DNA of 64,000 nucleotides from positions 124,001 to 188,000 of the forward strand of contig NZ_RHNS01000004.1 in NCBI RefSeq assembly GCF_003946305.1, given 5' to 3'. Shown here one piece after another: positions 16,579 through 27,026 of this stretch (position 1 is its first letter; each line of letters opens with the position of its first letter). Position numbers and translations under genes: made by a program. The notes beneath the pieces were generated by a model. That model worked only from the letters and a program-made list of their open reading frames with translations. It did no database searches and was not told the origin of the DNA. This stretch comes from Lacticaseibacillus porcinae. GTDB taxonomy: Bacteria > Bacillota > Bacilli > Lactobacillales > Lactobacillaceae.

Positions 16579-17967
16579 TTATGGTGCCGGTTGATACGCA
16601 ATCGTGCTGAATTTGTTGTACGACTTCACGAATAACAATTTCACGGTACCTCGCGCACCGGAACGGTTCTTTTCGATAATGACTTCAACTTCACCGACAT
16701 TGCTGTCTTCTTGATCGCCGCCGTCATCGCCGTCGTCGCCGTCAGCGCCTTCGCCACCGTCGCGATAATAATCATCACGGTATAAGAAAGCGACGATATC
16801 CGCATCTTGTTCAATTGAACCAGATTCACGAATATCAGATAACACCGGGCGTTTATCTTGGCGCTGTTCCACACCACGACCAAGCTGTGACAACGCGATC
16901 ACTGGGCAGCCCAGTTCTTTTGCGAGTTTCTTCAACCCACGAGATACGGCAGAAACTTCTTGTTGACGGTTTTCTTGGCCAGAGCCTTCGATCAGCTGTA
17001 AGTAATCGATGATCACTAAACCGAGATCTTGTTCTTGCGCCAGTTTCATACATTGTGAGCGGATCTGCGCCATGCGAACGCCTGGGGTGTCATCAATATA
17101 AATGCTGGCTTGGCTTAAGCTCCCCATCGCCACCATTAAATTCTGCCATTCTTCTTCGTTGAGTTGGCCCGTCCGCAAGTGGTTGGCATCAATTGAGCCT
17201 TCCGAACACAACATCCGGTTGATCAATTGTTCAGCGCCCATTTCCAATGAAAACATCGCGACAGTTTTGTTAGTTTTGGTGCCGACATTTTGCATAATGT
17301 TCAACACAAAGGCGGTTTTCCCCATGGCAGGACGCGCCCCAATGATCACCAATTCCCCTTCGTGCAAGCCGGTGGTGATTTTATCAAGGTCTTTAAACCC
17401 TGTCGGCAAACCAGTGACATCGGAATCGTTTTGATACAATTTGTCGATTTCTGTCATCGCTTGGTTCAAAATATCTTTGATCGGCCGAAAACCTGAGCGA
17501 TTGGTGGTGTCTGCGACTTGCAACATTTCATCTGACGCTGTTTCCAGCAACGCTGGCACGTCAGCTTGATCGTTGTACCCGCGTTCAGCGATACTTTCTG
17601 CCGTATCGATCAATCGGCGCAGTTGGGCCTTTTCCGCGACAATTTTGGCATAATAAACAATGCTTGACGCACTGGGAACTGCGTCAGCTAATTCAACGAC
17701 AGCCGCGATCCCACCAGCGTCTTCCAGTTGGTTGTGACTGTCCAAATAATCTTGTACCGTCACCAAGTCGATCACTGATTCGCGATCGTTCAACGCGGTC
17801 ATCGCCGCAAAAATCAAGCGATGGGCGCGCATATAAAAATCGTCTGCGGTGATGTAATCCGCAGCGTCGATATATTTCTTGGGATTTAAAAAGATCCCAC
17901 CTAAAACGGCTTCTTCAGCTTCTTTGTTAAATGGCGGTGTCCGCCGGATCTGTGGCTGATTATCCAA
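16579..17967 (-). CDS. dnaB: replicative DNA helicase DnaB
   Basis: The 462-residue hexameric helicase that unwinds DNA at the replication fork. It has the N-terminal primase-interacting domain (EEAVLGGIFLNPKKY) and the RecA-like core with Walker A GARPAMGKTAF, MFSLEMGAEQL, Walker B LVIIDYLQLIEG and the SDIRESGSIEQDADI motif. The start chosen is TTG at 17967, 9 nt after AAAGGAG, giving MDNQPQIRRTPP; the open frame runs 25 codons further without support. An acidic Gly/Asp-rich stretch (GEGADGDDGDDGGDQED) lies near the C-terminus. The integrated element starts directly after its stop. Confidence 0.96.
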   Translation of the reverse strand: MDNQPQIRRTPPFNKEAEEAVLGGIFLNPKKYIDAADYITADDFYMRAHRLIFAAMTALNDRESVIDLVTVQDYLDSHNQLEDAGGIAAVVELADAVPSASSIVYYAKIVAEKAQLRRLIDTAESIAERGYNDQADVPALLETASDEMLQVADTTNRSGFRPIKDILNQAMTEIDKLYQNDSDVTGLPTGFKDLDKITTGLHEGELVIIGARPAMGKTAFVLNIMQNVGTKTNKTVAMFSLEMGAEQLINRMLCSEGSIDANHLRTGQLNEEEWQNLMVAMGSLSQASIYIDDTPGVRMAQIRSQCMKLAQEQDLGLVIIDYLQLIEGSGQENRQQEVSAVSRGLKKLAKELGCPVIALSQLGRGVEQRQDKRPVLSDIRESGSIEQDADIVAFLYRDDYYRDGGEGADGDDGDDGGDQEDSNVGEVEVIIEKNRSGARGTVKLLFVKSYNKFSTIAYQPAP

Positions 17968-18044
17968 GAATGCGCGCTCCTTTTTCGAATCGATTAGTCC
18001 CATCCAGTTTACGTTAGAAAGTGTCCCTGCGCAACTAGACAACT

Positions 18045-18302
18045 CACGAGTTCTGACGCCGGTGACAACTTGTTTCAGTGCGTTGAAATTGAGGCTCCAG
18101 CTGGCGCATCATGAGGGTCCTCGGTGGAACTAGTCTGGCTGTCTCGCTATGCTCGCCACCAGCCGGATTTCCTCCTGCGGCTTTGCCTAAGCGATAAATC
18201 GCTAACGCAAATCTCACGATGCGACGATGGTCAGCTTCCGCCTCAATTTCAAATCACTCCCACTGCACTAGTCGCGTCGCACCGGTTGCGTTGAAACTCG
18301 TG
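18045..18302. repeat. large structured intergenic element, copy 1
   Basis: A nested inverted repeat of 258 bp between rplI and dnaB. Paired arms include CACGAGTT/AACTCGTG, CCGGTG/CACCGG, CAGTG/CACTG, TTGAAATTGAGGC/GCCTCAATTTCAA and GCATCATGAG/CTCACGATGC. Inside are two hairpins joined by TGAGGGTCCTCGG (18112-18124) and GGATTTCCTCCTGCGG (18165-18180). The same joining segments are found in copy 2 at 50072-50271. Confidence 0.8.
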
Positions 18303-18338
18303 ATGTTAATTTACCTTGATTGCCAACATGAATAGTCA

Positions 18339-18372
18339 ACAAGAGGTTCAGACAACTGTCTGAACCTCTTGT
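18339..18372. terminator. perfect hairpin after rplI
   Basis: A 16-bp perfect stem (ACAAGAGGTTCAGACA and its complement) follows the rplI stop. The T-run is weak, so it may slow or partly end transcription between rplI and dnaB. Confidence 0.5.
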
Positions 18373-18381
18373 GGTAAAAAA

Positions 18382-18837
18382 TTAATTTTGTTGGGTGATG
18401 TGGACGCGGATAGTGGCGTCAACGCCTGGATATAAGTTGATCTTCACGTTGCGGTAGCCTAAAGTCTTGATCGGTTCTGGCAAGTCCATCTTGCGCTTGT
18501 CAACTTTGATTTGGTATTGACGATCTAAGGCTTGAGCGATTTGTTTTGAAGGGATCGAACCAAACAAACGAGAATCTTCGCCGGCTTTCGATTGGATCTC
18601 AACGATATGCTTATCGTCTTCAAGCAAGGCCTTGATGCTTTCGGCTTCGGCTTTATGTTCAGCCGCCTTTTTATCTTCTAAACGTTGCTGGCCGCGTAAA
18701 GCACTCATTGCTTGCGGCGTTGCGGCTTTGGCTTTGCCGTTTTTGATCAAAAAGTTTTGGGCATAGCCATCTGGGACTTCTTTAACTTCACCGCGGTTGC
18801 CTTTACCACGAACATCTTGAGTAAAAATAACTTTCAT
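18382..18837 (-). CDS. rplI: 50S ribosomal protein L9
   Basis: The 151-residue L9 has the signature N-domain [20 protein letters not shown] with [15 protein letters not shown], a long connecting helix and the C-terminal domain. It binds 23S rRNA. The ATG at 18837 follows AAAGGAGGAACC; the seven codons before it belong to the ribosome binding site region. It starts 23 bp after gdpP, as in the usual gdpP-rplI-dnaB order. Confidence 0.97.
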   Translation of the reverse strand: MKVIFTQDVRGKGNRGEVKEVPDGYAQNFLIKNGKAKAATPQAMSALRGQQRLEDKKAAEHKAEAESIKALLEDDKHIVEIQSKAGEDSRLFGSIPSKQIAQALDRQYQIKVDKRKMDLPEPIKTLGYRNVKINLYPGVDATIRVHITQQN

Positions 18838-18860
18838 GTTGGTTCCTCCTTTTAGCACGC

Positions 18861-20867
18861 TTAATCTTGCGCTTCGACGTTCTTGATCGTCTCCATCAAC
18901 TTCGCTTTCACTTGGGCGACAGATTGACCTTCGATTTGCGTCGCGGCATTGGACAAATGCCCGCCGCCACCGAGTTGTTCCATGATCACTTGCACATTGA
19001 TATCGCCAAGACTCCGCGCAGAGATCCCCACGCGTGAATCAGGCCGGCGAGTGATCACAAAACTCGCATCGATGCCGCTTAACGACAACAAGGTATCTGC
19101 TGCTTGGGCAGCGATCACAGGGTCGTAAGGCGTGCTTTCTTCACCAATACATAATGCCATATTGTCACTGATCATTTCAACGCTATCGATCAAGTGATTC
19201 TTTTGAATGTAGCTTTCCACTGATTCTTTCAACAAGTTCTGGGCTAACAAGCCATCAGCGCCGACAGACCGCAAATAACTGGCGGCATCAAAGGTCCGCG
19301 TCCCAGTCCGCAGTGAAAATGATTTGGTATCGACGGTGATCCCCGCTAACATCGCCGTGGCTTCAAGTTTGGATACGCCGCTAGTATTCGTCGGCTGGTA
19401 CTCAAACATTTCGGTGATCAATTCACAAGTGGAGCTCGCATAAGGTTCAATATACACCAGCATCGGATTTTCTGGGAACTCTTCCCCACGGCGATGGTGG
19501 TCGATGATCACGGTACGTGCTGCTAAGCGATCATACAATTGTGGCGCCGTGGTGATCGAAGGTTTGGAGTGATCGACCATCACCAACAGGCTTTGACTCG
19601 TCGCTTGGGCTAACGCTGCTTCCGGTGTCACGATCGCATTGGCAATTTCTGGATCTTGACCAACGCGGCCCATCAACCGCTCGACGTCTGAATGCAATTG
19701 TTCAGGATTGATCACGACATAACATTCTTTGCCGTTCATTTGAGCAATGCGCCGGATCCCCAACGCGGCACCAACCGCATCCATATCTGGACGTTGATGA
19801 CCGACGACAAAAATTTTGTCCGTTTGTTTGAACAATTCTTGCAACGCTTGGGAGATCATCCGCGCACGCACCCGCGTCCGCTTGGCCATCGGGTTGGTTT
19901 TCCCGCCGTAAAAACGGGCTTGTTCGCCTTTAGCGCGAACCACCACTTGGTCACCACCACGACCTAACGCTAAGTCCAAGTTAGATTGTGAGGTCACTGC
20001 CAACCGTGCTAAATCAGAATCGCCATAAGCGATCCCGACAGACAAGGTCAGTGGATAGTTCTGCTTGGACGTTTCCACTCGGATCGTATCCAAGATCTTG
20101 AACTTGTCGGCTTCAACTTGTTGCAAGGCTTGCACATACGCCACCATCAAAAAGCGATCATTGGCGATGCGCTTAACGAACATCCCATAGTCATTGGCCC
20201 AATCAGATAATTGGTTGGTGACATAAGAATTTAGGTTCGTCACCGTTTGATCATCAAGTGTTTGGGTGATTTCATCATAGTTATCCAAGAAAATCTGCCC
20301 GATCACAACACGTTCATTTTCCGCGCGGGCTTCGATTTTGGCATAACGGGTGATATCCATCAAATACACGACGCCAATGGACTTTTGAATGATCATTTCA
20401 AAATCATGATCGGCCCAGCGAATCGTTTGCAAAGTGTTGGTGTCGAGATTATCGGCAACCAATTTCCCCAAATCTGCATCAATGTCACCGAGCTTTTGGC
20501 CAAGCAATTCAGTGTCATCAAAATATTGCTGCAAGTAAGGGTTCGCCCATTCGACTGTGAGGTCTTTGTCATACAACAAGATCCCCACTGGCATTTTGAT
20601 CAAGGCTTCTTGTTCCCCACGTTTAATGCGGTAAGCCAAGTTAGAAATATATTTATTTGTATTGTTCGAGATCGTCACTAAGCCGTAGAATACGGATACC
20701 ACCAGGCCTAGCAGAAACAGTAACATTAACAGTGCCAAGCCAGGCTTAATAAAGCTGGCGATGACGACAACTAAGACGGCCAGCACCACCATCACCCCTG
20801 CGGCATAGCGCAGGCGGATGTCTTCTAGAAATGCTGGGAATTTGATCTTAGCAAGAAAATTCTTCAT
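18861..20867 (-). CDS. gdpP: cyclic-di-AMP phosphodiesterase GdpP (YybT family)
   Basis: Degrades c-di-AMP and so affects cell-wall and potassium homeostasis; membrane-bound. The 668 residues hold two N-terminal transmembrane helices (about 20-65), a PAS-like domain (about 85-155), a degenerate GGDEF domain (about 175-305) and a DHH/DHHA1 phosphodiesterase with [32 protein letters not shown] and [11 protein letters not shown]. The ATG at 20867 is 9 nt after GAAAGGCAG. It leads gdpP-rplI-dnaB. An extended -10 (TGGTAAAAT) lies upstream at about 20920-20928. Confidence 0.95.
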   Translation of the reverse strand: MKNFLAKIKFPAFLEDIRLRYAAGVMVVLAVLVVVIASFIKPGLALLMLLFLLGLVVSVFYGLVTISNNTNKYISNLAYRIKRGEQEALIKMPVGILLYDKDLTVEWANPYLQQYFDDTELLGQKLGDIDADLGKLVADNLDTNTLQTIRWADHDFEMIIQKSIGVVYLMDITRYAKIEARAENERVVIGQIFLDNYDEITQTLDDQTVTNLNSYVTNQLSDWANDYGMFVKRIANDRFLMVAYVQALQQVEADKFKILDTIRVETSKQNYPLTLSVGIAYGDSDLARLAVTSQSNLDLALGRGGDQVVVRAKGEQARFYGGKTNPMAKRTRVRARMISQALQELFKQTDKIFVVGHQRPDMDAVGAALGIRRIAQMNGKECYVVINPEQLHSDVERLMGRVGQDPEIANAIVTPEAALAQATSQSLLVMVDHSKPSITTAPQLYDRLAARTVIIDHHRRGEEFPENPMLVYIEPYASSTCELITEMFEYQPTNTSGVSKLEATAMLAGITVDTKSFSLRTGTRTFDAASYLRSVGADGLLAQNLLKESVESYIQKNHLIDSVEMISDNMALCIGEESTPYDPVIAAQAADTLLSLSGIDASFVITRRPDSRVGISARSLGDINVQVIMEQLGGGGHLSNAATQIEGQSVAQVKAKLMETIKNVEAQD

Positions 20868-21024
20868 GCGCACAAACTGCCTTTCGAAAACGTGATCTGG
20901 ATTAACCAATTCTTAAGCTATTTTACCACAGTCCTCAACTTATCGCCTGATAGCGCTTCAAAATATCCATTGTGTGTTTTCGACTCGAAAAACCGTGGGC
21001 TACGTAGTGGAAGTGATTTGAAAC

Positions 21025-21054
21025 CACAAAAACAAGCCATCCGTAGATGACTTG
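21025..21054 (-). terminator. terminator of the lysC-dapF-asd operon
   Basis: CAAGTCATC/GATGGCTTG with a tetraloop is followed by TTTTT on the minus strand, right after the asd stop. Confidence 0.75.
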
Positions 21055-21063
21055 CGATCACAC

Positions 21064-22128
21064 TTATTTAGGTTGGATCAACCCCATGGCATCCATGGTT
21101 TCAGCGATTTGCATGGAGTTCCAAGCAGCGCCTTTCAACAAGTTGTCTGAAACATTCCACATGTGGAAAAAGCCTGGGTTTTCAGCATCTTCACGAATGC
21201 GGCCGACGTACACGTCACGCGTTCCTTCAGCGATCGCTGGTTGTGGGTAGATTTGATGTGCAGGATCATCTTGGACGATCACACCAGGGGCCCCAGTCAA
21301 TGCTGCGCGGATGTCATCGGCAGTAGCGTTTTGATCGTCGACTTCAAAGTACACTTCTTCACCATGTGAAACCGGGACTGGGACGCGAACACAAGTGGCA
21401 GTGACTTTCAGTTCTGGGTCGTCCATGTCGCCTTTCATGATTTTCTTGGTTTCATGGATCATTTTCCATTCTTCATGGGTGTAGGCGTCGTCTTCAAACA
21501 CATCAATTTGAGGCAATAAGTTGAACGCCATTTGGTAATGCTTCTTGTCGCCAGACACTGGCAGAATTTCTGGGGTAACTTTAGCGACATCGCCGTCTAA
21601 ATAAGCTTGGGATTCAGCAGCTAATTCGTTTAACGCACGTTGGCCAGCACCACCGACGGCTTGATAAGTCGATACCATGATCCGCTTTAAGCCGAATGCT
21701 TTGCGAATTGGTTCAAGGGCCACGACCATTTGAATCGTGGAGCAGTTCGGGTTGGCAATGATGCCATGATGGGTGCGTAAGGCTTCAGGGTTCACTTCTG
21801 GTACAACTAACGGAATTTCTGGATCCATTCGAAATGCCGAGGTGTTATCCACCACGATCGCACCAGCTTTCACAGCACTAGGCGCAAACCGCTTGGATAC
21901 GGAACCACCGGCAGAAAACAATGCAATGTCGATCCCTGCAAAGGAATCATCAGTCAATTCTTCAACAGTCAATTCAGTATCACCATAAGGCAACTTTTTA
22001 CCTGCAGAACGCTTAGAAGCCAACGCTTTGACACTGACGATTGGTAGTGGTGATTGTTCGACCATTTTCAACATCCGCGTCCCAACGGCCCCGGTTGCCC
22101 CAACAACTGCTGCGTGATATCCACTCAT
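21064..22128 (-). CDS. asd: aspartate-semialdehyde dehydrogenase
   Basis: Reduces aspartyl phosphate to aspartate semialdehyde with NADPH, the branch point to lysine/DAP and threonine. The 354 residues have the Rossmann loop VVGATGAVG, the active-site cysteine in [10 protein letters not shown] and the substrate-binding HIS region around MIHETKKI. The start at 22128 follows GGAGGAAATCATC. It is the last gene of the minus-strand operon, 18 nt after dapF. Confidence 0.96.
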   Translation of the reverse strand: MSGYHAAVVGATGAVGTRMLKMVEQSPLPIVSVKALASKRSAGKKLPYGDTELTVEELTDDSFAGIDIALFSAGGSVSKRFAPSAVKAGAIVVDNTSAFRMDPEIPLVVPEVNPEALRTHHGIIANPNCSTIQMVVALEPIRKAFGLKRIMVSTYQAVGGAGQRALNELAAESQAYLDGDVAKVTPEILPVSGDKKHYQMAFNLLPQIDVFEDDAYTHEEWKMIHETKKIMKGDMDDPELKVTATCVRVPVPVSHGEEVYFEVDDQNATADDIRAALTGAPGVIVQDDPAHQIYPQPAIAEGTRDVYVGRIREDAENPGFFHMWNVSDNLLKGAAWNSMQIAETMDAMGLIQPK

Positions 22129-22146
22129 GATGATTTCCTCCAAAAT

Positions 22147-23139
22147 TTAAATTGTTTTCACTAATCCATGTACCGGTAATTCGGCGACAAAACGATCGTA
22201 ATCGGCTTGTTCACCAGTATCTGTTGCTTGAGCCCCGTCAAAATTCCCGGCTTGTAAACTAGCTTCTGGAATTTCAATCGTATGCGTTACTGTGGCATTG
22301 CCGATCAATTCGATCCAATACTCGCCTTGTTCTTGATGGACATTAGTTTGCACTTTGCCACCAGGGTTATAAACGGTGATCAACTGATCTAACGCTGCAA
22401 CTTCAGGATGAGTCAGCACTAACGCTAAGCTCGTCGCCGACATCCCAGTCCCACAAGCATTGGTGAAGCCGACGCCACGTTCATAAGTCCGAGCAAAAAT
22501 TGTTTGTGGTCCCATGATCGCAGCAAAGGTCACATTCACCCCTTCTGGGAAATAAGGATTTGGTGCGTTCAACCGTTTGCCGATGTCACCGATCGCTTCA
22601 CCATTCAACTCTTCCTCTGACACAAAAGCAATCAAATGTGGATTAGGTACGGCAATGGCAGTGAATTTAAAGCTGGGGTGAATTTCTGGCAATACTTGAT
22701 CGATGATCTCATCATGTCCCAGTTGTGCAAATGGCAAGTCCGCCGCTTTAAAGCTGACTGGTGAGATCTCAACGCCAAAGGCTGGCACCCCTTTAGCAAG
22801 GTCGGCACTTTGATGAACCCGCAAAGCCGTTTCTGCAGTTTGGACGACGAATTCGGTGTCACCAGTTTGCTCAGCCAAGTACCGTGATACGGTCCGCAAG
22901 CCGTTGCCACACATTTTGGCATAGGTGCCATCGGCGTTGATCACCGTCATCCGCCCTGCCGCATGTTCGTCAGGTGATACCACCAACAAACCGTCAGCGC
23001 CATCCAGCAAACCGTCTTTAGCGGTGATGGTTTTGGTTAAGTTCACCAAGGTATCCGCTGGAAGCGGCGTATCGAATTGACTTTGATCTAGCAAGAAGAA
23101 GTGATTCATCGAGCCGTGAACTTTTAACAACTGTGCCAT
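22147..23139 (-). CDS. dapF: diaminopimelate epimerase
   Basis: Interconverts LL- and meso-diaminopimelate without cofactor. Both catalytic cysteines are visible in AKMCGNGLRT and TNACGTGMSA. At 330 residues it is somewhat longer than many DapF proteins and resembles the lactobacillus form. The ATG follows GGAGGGTTAGCC, and the gene starts 2 nt after the lysC stop, so translation is likely coupled. Confidence 0.94.
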   Translation of the reverse strand: MAQLLKVHGSMNHFFLLDQSQFDTPLPADTLVNLTKTITAKDGLLDGADGLLVVSPDEHAAGRMTVINADGTYAKMCGNGLRTVSRYLAEQTGDTEFVVQTAETALRVHQSADLAKGVPAFGVEISPVSFKAADLPFAQLGHDEIIDQVLPEIHPSFKFTAIAVPNPHLIAFVSEEELNGEAIGDIGKRLNAPNPYFPEGVNVTFAAIMGPQTIFARTYERGVGFTNACGTGMSATSLALVLTHPEVAALDQLITVYNPGGKVQTNVHQEQGEYWIELIGNATVTHTIEIPEASLQAGNFDGAQATDTGEQADYDRFVAELPVHGLVKTI

Positions 23140-23141
23140 GG

Positions 23142-24518
23142 CTAACCCTCCATTTGTTGATTGACTGGAATGAAAAAGGCGTTATAAATTGCTTGAACGG
23201 CGGTGTTGGCTTGTGTTTTAGACGTGCCTAACATCAACGAAATTTGACTGGCGCCTTCGTTGATCATCGTCACATGCACATTGGCCATGACCAGCGGCGT
23301 GAGGACGCGTTGGATCAACCCGATGCGCTTGGCCATCCCTTCGCCAACAACCATGGTGATCGCGTAATCATCGATCCATTGCAACACATCTGGATGCATT
23401 TTCGCTTGGATCTCTTGGCAAAGCGTCGTCCGCAACTCTGGTGTCAGTTGGCGATTGTCGAAAATGATGGTCAAATCATCGATCCCACTAGGCATATGTT
23501 CATAGTTGATGCCGTGGTCATAAAAGATCTGCAACAATTTCAAGGTGAAGCCGACTTCTTTGTTCAACAAGTAGCGGTGCAAGTAAATCGCGGAAAAATG
23601 ATCCGACGACACGATCCCAGTCACCGCATGTTGTGGTGTGAACCCAGCTTCCGGCACGATCATGGTGCCAGCGTGAGTAGGATGATTGGTGTTTTTCAAG
23701 TTGATCGGGATCTGACCGTCGATTGCTGGCAAAATCGCTTCATCATGGAACACACCGAAGCCGCCATAAGACAGTTCTCGCATTTCCCGATAAGTCATTT
23801 TGGCAATTGGGGCAGGATTTTTCACCACCCGCGGATCTGCGGCAAACACCCCATCAACATCAGTGAAGTTCTCATACAAATCAGCGTTGAAGCCGCGACT
23901 TAAAATCGCCCCGGTGATATCTGAGCCCCCGCGAGAAAAGGTCGCGATCCGTCCAGCTTCAGTATACCCATAAAACCCCGGTACCACCAAGATTCCATCA
24001 GGTCGATCGAACTTGGCCAAGTTCGCATAAGTTTCATTTTGAACTTCAGCGTCATTGGGCACATCAGAAACCACTAAGCCGATCGTTTTCGGCTCGCCAT
24101 AAACAGCATGGCTGCCAGCGGCGTTCAACACCGCCGTCAACAGATAACCGTTGAGCTTTTCGCCGTGCGCTTTGAATGCTGCCATTTGATAATCAGCATC
24201 AGGAAATTTCTCAGTGGCTAAGGATTCTAGTTCTGCTTGGATATGCTTTAACACCCCAGCAGCTAATTGATAATGATCAGCAATTTCAGCATAACGGCTG
24301 ACGATTTCAGCGACAGTATCAGAGAATGCGGCGTGCGCTTGGACTTGGTCGCAGTAGCGGATCAACAAGTCAGTGACTTTAGTGTCGCCATGGTCGCGTT
24401 TACCAGGAGCTGAAGTCACAACGACTTGACGTTGTGGGTCTGCTTGCATGATCGCCACGACTTTTTCAAATTGCTTGCTATCGGCTAAACTGGAGCCGCC
24501 AAACTTAACTACGCGCAT
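23142..24518 (-). CDS. lysC: aspartokinase
   Basis: Phosphorylates aspartate, the first step of the lysine/DAP and threonine pathways. It has the amino-acid kinase start VVKFGGSSLADS, the catalytic GGSDITGA region and two C-terminal ACT domains (from about 300), which in this family bind amino acids for feedback control. 458 residues. It leads the lysC-dapF-asd operon, divergent from the riboswitch-controlled lysA operon; its own leader is short and shows no riboswitch. Confidence 0.95.
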   Translation of the reverse strand: MRVVKFGGSSLADSKQFEKVVAIMQADPQRQVVVTSAPGKRDHGDTKVTDLLIRYCDQVQAHAAFSDTVAEIVSRYAEIADHYQLAAGVLKHIQAELESLATEKFPDADYQMAAFKAHGEKLNGYLLTAVLNAAGSHAVYGEPKTIGLVVSDVPNDAEVQNETYANLAKFDRPDGILVVPGFYGYTEAGRIATFSRGGSDITGAILSRGFNADLYENFTDVDGVFAADPRVVKNPAPIAKMTYREMRELSYGGFGVFHDEAILPAIDGQIPINLKNTNHPTHAGTMIVPEAGFTPQHAVTGIVSSDHFSAIYLHRYLLNKEVGFTLKLLQIFYDHGINYEHMPSGIDDLTIIFDNRQLTPELRTTLCQEIQAKMHPDVLQWIDDYAITMVVGEGMAKRIGLIQRVLTPLVMANVHVTMINEGASQISLMLGTSKTQANTAVQAIYNAFFIPVNQQMEG

Positions 24519-24668
24519 GATTTAAACGCCCTTTCATGATAAAACAATGTGAACCTGGTGATTTGAGTTGAAGTCTATCACACATTCTTCGGTAATCCTA
24601 GCACCAGTTTTTGAATTAAATGCGTAATTTTCTGGCATTATTAGTACAAAAAACTTTCACAAATTAAA

Positions 24669-24697
24669 TTTGACGTGACGTAAGTTTTATTATAGAC
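24669..24697 (+). promoter_or_regulatory. promoter of the lysA-dapB operon
   Basis: TTGACG (24669) is followed after about 17 nt by TAGACT, with the A/T-rich TATTATAG next to it. Transcription would start just before the lysine riboswitch. Confidence 0.5.
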
Positions 24698-24705
24698 TCA
24701 TGATA

Positions 24706-24950
24706 AATGAGATAGAGGTTGCGACCAACATCAGTAACTTAAACGAGCAGTCCACGCTGTGATGACTTTAAGTGAAAGGGGCGGTCGCCGAAACGCTGGC
24801 ACAGTGGGTGCGTCAGTTGTTGGGGTAGACGCGAAAAGCGGCTACACTGTCGTCGAATATCGACGGGGCGCTATCCAAACAATCGGACTCCAGTGTATGA
24901 ATGAGACCCTTGTTTTGGTAGATGCCAAAACTGGGCCTTATTTTTTTATC
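24706..24950 (+). promoter_or_regulatory. lysine riboswitch (L box) with terminator
   Basis: The leader contains conserved L-box blocks in order: AGAGGTTGCGA with ATCAGTAA, AGTGAAAGGGGC, GTCGCCGAA, then GTGGGTGCGTCAGTTGTTGG and a closing segment with ACACTGTCG. It sits directly before lysA and ends in a terminator hairpin, so lysine binding should stop transcription of the five-gene operon. Confidence 0.88.
24904..24948 (+). terminator. riboswitch-controlled terminator
   Basis: GACCCTTGTTTTGG and CCAAAACTGGGCC form the stem, followed by TTATTTTTTT, about 20 nt before the lysA start. Confidence 0.85.
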
Positions 24951-24970
24951 TCGCTAAAGGAGAATGCAAC

Positions 24971-26260
24971 ATGTCAGATCCCACAAATGATGCTGGCCAC
25001 TTGACCATCGGTGGCGTTGATAGCTTACAACTTGCTGAACAATTTCAAACCCCGCTATATGTCTATGACGTATCCGCGATCCGCACACAGATCCGCGCGT
25101 TCAAACGCGTTTTTGAAGCCCAACATTTCAATTACGCCGTAAGCTACGCGTCAAAAGCGTTTGCCACTATCGCGATGTACCAAGTCGCAAAACAAGAAGC
25201 TTGCCATGTTGATGTGGTTTCTGGCGGCGAACTATACACCGCCGCGCAAGCGAACTTTCCAATGGCAGATATTTCTTTTCATGGCAACAACAAATCTGAA
25301 CAAGAATTACGTGAAGCCTTAGCGTTAAACGTTGGCACCATCGTCGTCGACAATTTCTATGAATTGCAACTGCTTGGTAACTTGTTAGCAGAAACCCCTG
25401 AACGCACCCAAGACATTTTATTGCGGGTGACCCCAGGGATCTCTGCACACACACACGCCTATATCTCTACCGGTCAAACCGATTCCAAATTCGGCTTTGA
25501 CGTCGATTCTGGTTTAGCCTTCAAGGCGGCGAAGTTAGCTTTAGCCAATCCCCAATTCAATTTGTTAGGCATTCACGCCCATATCGGCAGTCAGATCTTT
25601 GACGTCGCCGGCTTCATCGGCGCCACCCAAAAGCTTGCAGGCATTTTGAAAGATTGGCATGAACAACTCGACTACACGCCATCGGTGTTAAACGTTGGCG
25701 GCGGATTTGGGATCGCCTATACCAAAGATGATGACCCGATCCCGGCAGAAGACTTCGTTGAAGCGATCCTGAAAACCTTGCGCGCTCAGAACTTACCTTT
25801 TGCCTTACCAGCAGTGTGGATCGAACCAGGTCGCTCGATCGTCGGGCCTGCAGGATATCAACTGTATACCGTCGGCTCTAGCAAAAATGTTGACGGCTTG
25901 CGGCCATACATCGCCGTTGACGGTGGAATGGGCGACAACTTACGCCCTGCCCTTTATCAAGCGGAATACGAAGCGGTCAAAGCAAACGACCCCAATGCGA
26001 CGCCCACACAAGATGTCCATTTAGTCGGGAAGTATTGTGAATCAGGCGATATTTTGATCGATCATGCGCATTTGCCACAAGTGCAGCCTGGTGATGTCCT
26101 CGCAGTTAAAAGCTGTGGGGCTTACGGTTACTCAATGGCCTCAAATTATAACCGCAATCCCATTCCCGCTGTAGTTTTCGCAGAAAATGGTAAAGCCAAG
26201 TTAGTCGTGCGTCGCCAAAGTTACGCCGACCTCACCCGAAACGATTTAAGCTACGACTAA
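24971..26260 (+). CDS. lysA: diaminopimelate decarboxylase
   Basis: Converts meso-diaminopimelate to L-lysine with PLP. The 429-residue alanine-racemase-fold protein has the PLP lysine in SYASKAF, the Gly-rich loop VLNVGGGFGIAY, the EPGRSIVG phosphate site and CESGDIL with the substrate-side cysteine. The ATG follows AAAGGAGAATGCAAC. It is the first gene after the lysine riboswitch. Having lysA first in a DAP operon suggests that lysine supply, not only cell-wall DAP, is the purpose. Confidence 0.96.
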   Translation: MSDPTNDAGHLTIGGVDSLQLAEQFQTPLYVYDVSAIRTQIRAFKRVFEAQHFNYAVSYASKAFATIAMYQVAKQEACHVDVVSGGELYTAAQANFPMADISFHGNNKSEQELREALALNVGTIVVDNFYELQLLGNLLAETPERTQDILLRVTPGISAHTHAYISTGQTDSKFGFDVDSGLAFKAAKLALANPQFNLLGIHAHIGSQIFDVAGFIGATQKLAGILKDWHEQLDYTPSVLNVGGGFGIAYTKDDDPIPAEDFVEAILKTLRAQNLPFALPAVWIEPGRSIVGPAGYQLYTVGSSKNVDGLRPYIAVDGGMGDNLRPALYQAEYEAVKANDPNATPTQDVHLVGKYCESGDILIDHAHLPQVQPGDVLAVKSCGAYGYSMASNYNRNPIPAVVFAENGKAKLVVRRQSYADLTRNDLSYD

Positions 26261-26312
26261 GCTGCAAGTTTTAAACTCAACTCACGTCTTTAAATAAGAA
26301 AGGAATTTTTCC

Positions 26313-27023
26313 ATGCCAACTTTAGATACCCAAACTGTCATCAACACCATCGCCAACGCCAAGAAAACCACCCCAGTCAAAGTTTATCTCAAAGGCGACC
26401 TCGCTGATTTACAATTTCCTGCTAACGTCCACAATTTTTCCTGCAAGCACACTGGCACGGTGATCGGCGATTGGGCAGACATTCAACCAGTACTCACCGC
26501 TAACGCTGATAAAATCTCTGATCAAGTCGTTGAAGCGGCCGGTCGCAACACCGGTGTCCCAATGCTTGATGTTCGCAACTACAACGCCCGCATCGAACCT
26601 GGCGCGATCATTCGCGATCAAGTGGCGATCGGTGATAACGCAGTGATCATGATGGGTGCCATCATCAACATCGGCGCTGAAATCGGTGAAGGTTCCATGA
26701 TCGACATGGGCGCCGTGCTTGGCGGTCGCGCATTTGTCGGCAAACATTGCCATATCGGCGCCGGTACGGTGTTAGCTGGTGTCATCGAACCTGCTAGTGC
26801 TGAACCGGTCCGCGTCGGCGACAACGTGATGATCGGTGCTAACGCCGTCGTCCTTGAAGGGGTACAAATCGGTGAAGGCGCTGTGGTTGCCGCAGGTGCT
26901 GTGGTCATTGAAGACGTCCCTGCCAATGCGGTGGTTGCTGGCGTCCCTGCTAAAGTGATCAAAGTCGCTAACGATCAAACTCGCGATAAGACGGCGTTGG
27001 TTGACGCCTTGCGGAAGTTGTAA
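26313..27023 (+). CDS. dapH: tetrahydrodipicolinate N-acetyltransferase
   Basis: Acetylates tetrahydrodipicolinate, opening the acetylase branch of DAP synthesis. The 236 residues have an N-terminal cap and a left-handed beta helix made of hexapeptide repeats ([20 protein letters not shown] and following). The next gene is a deacetylase rather than a desuccinylase, supporting the acetyl branch. The start follows AAAGGAATTTTTCC. Confidence 0.95.
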   Translation: MPTLDTQTVINTIANAKKTTPVKVYLKGDLADLQFPANVHNFSCKHTGTVIGDWADIQPVLTANADKISDQVVEAAGRNTGVPMLDVRNYNARIEPGAIIRDQVAIGDNAVIMMGAIINIGAEIGEGSMIDMGAVLGGRAFVGKHCHIGAGTVLAGVIEPASAEPVRVGDNVMIGANAVVLEGVQIGEGAVVAAGAVVIEDVPANAVVAGVPAKVIKVANDQTRDKTALVDALRKL

Positions 27024-27026
27024 GCC

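Noticed and set aside
17968-18042. 25-codon N-terminal extension of dnaB
   Set aside because: The strong AAAGGAG lies inside it, 9 nt before the TTG that gives the usual MDNQ start.
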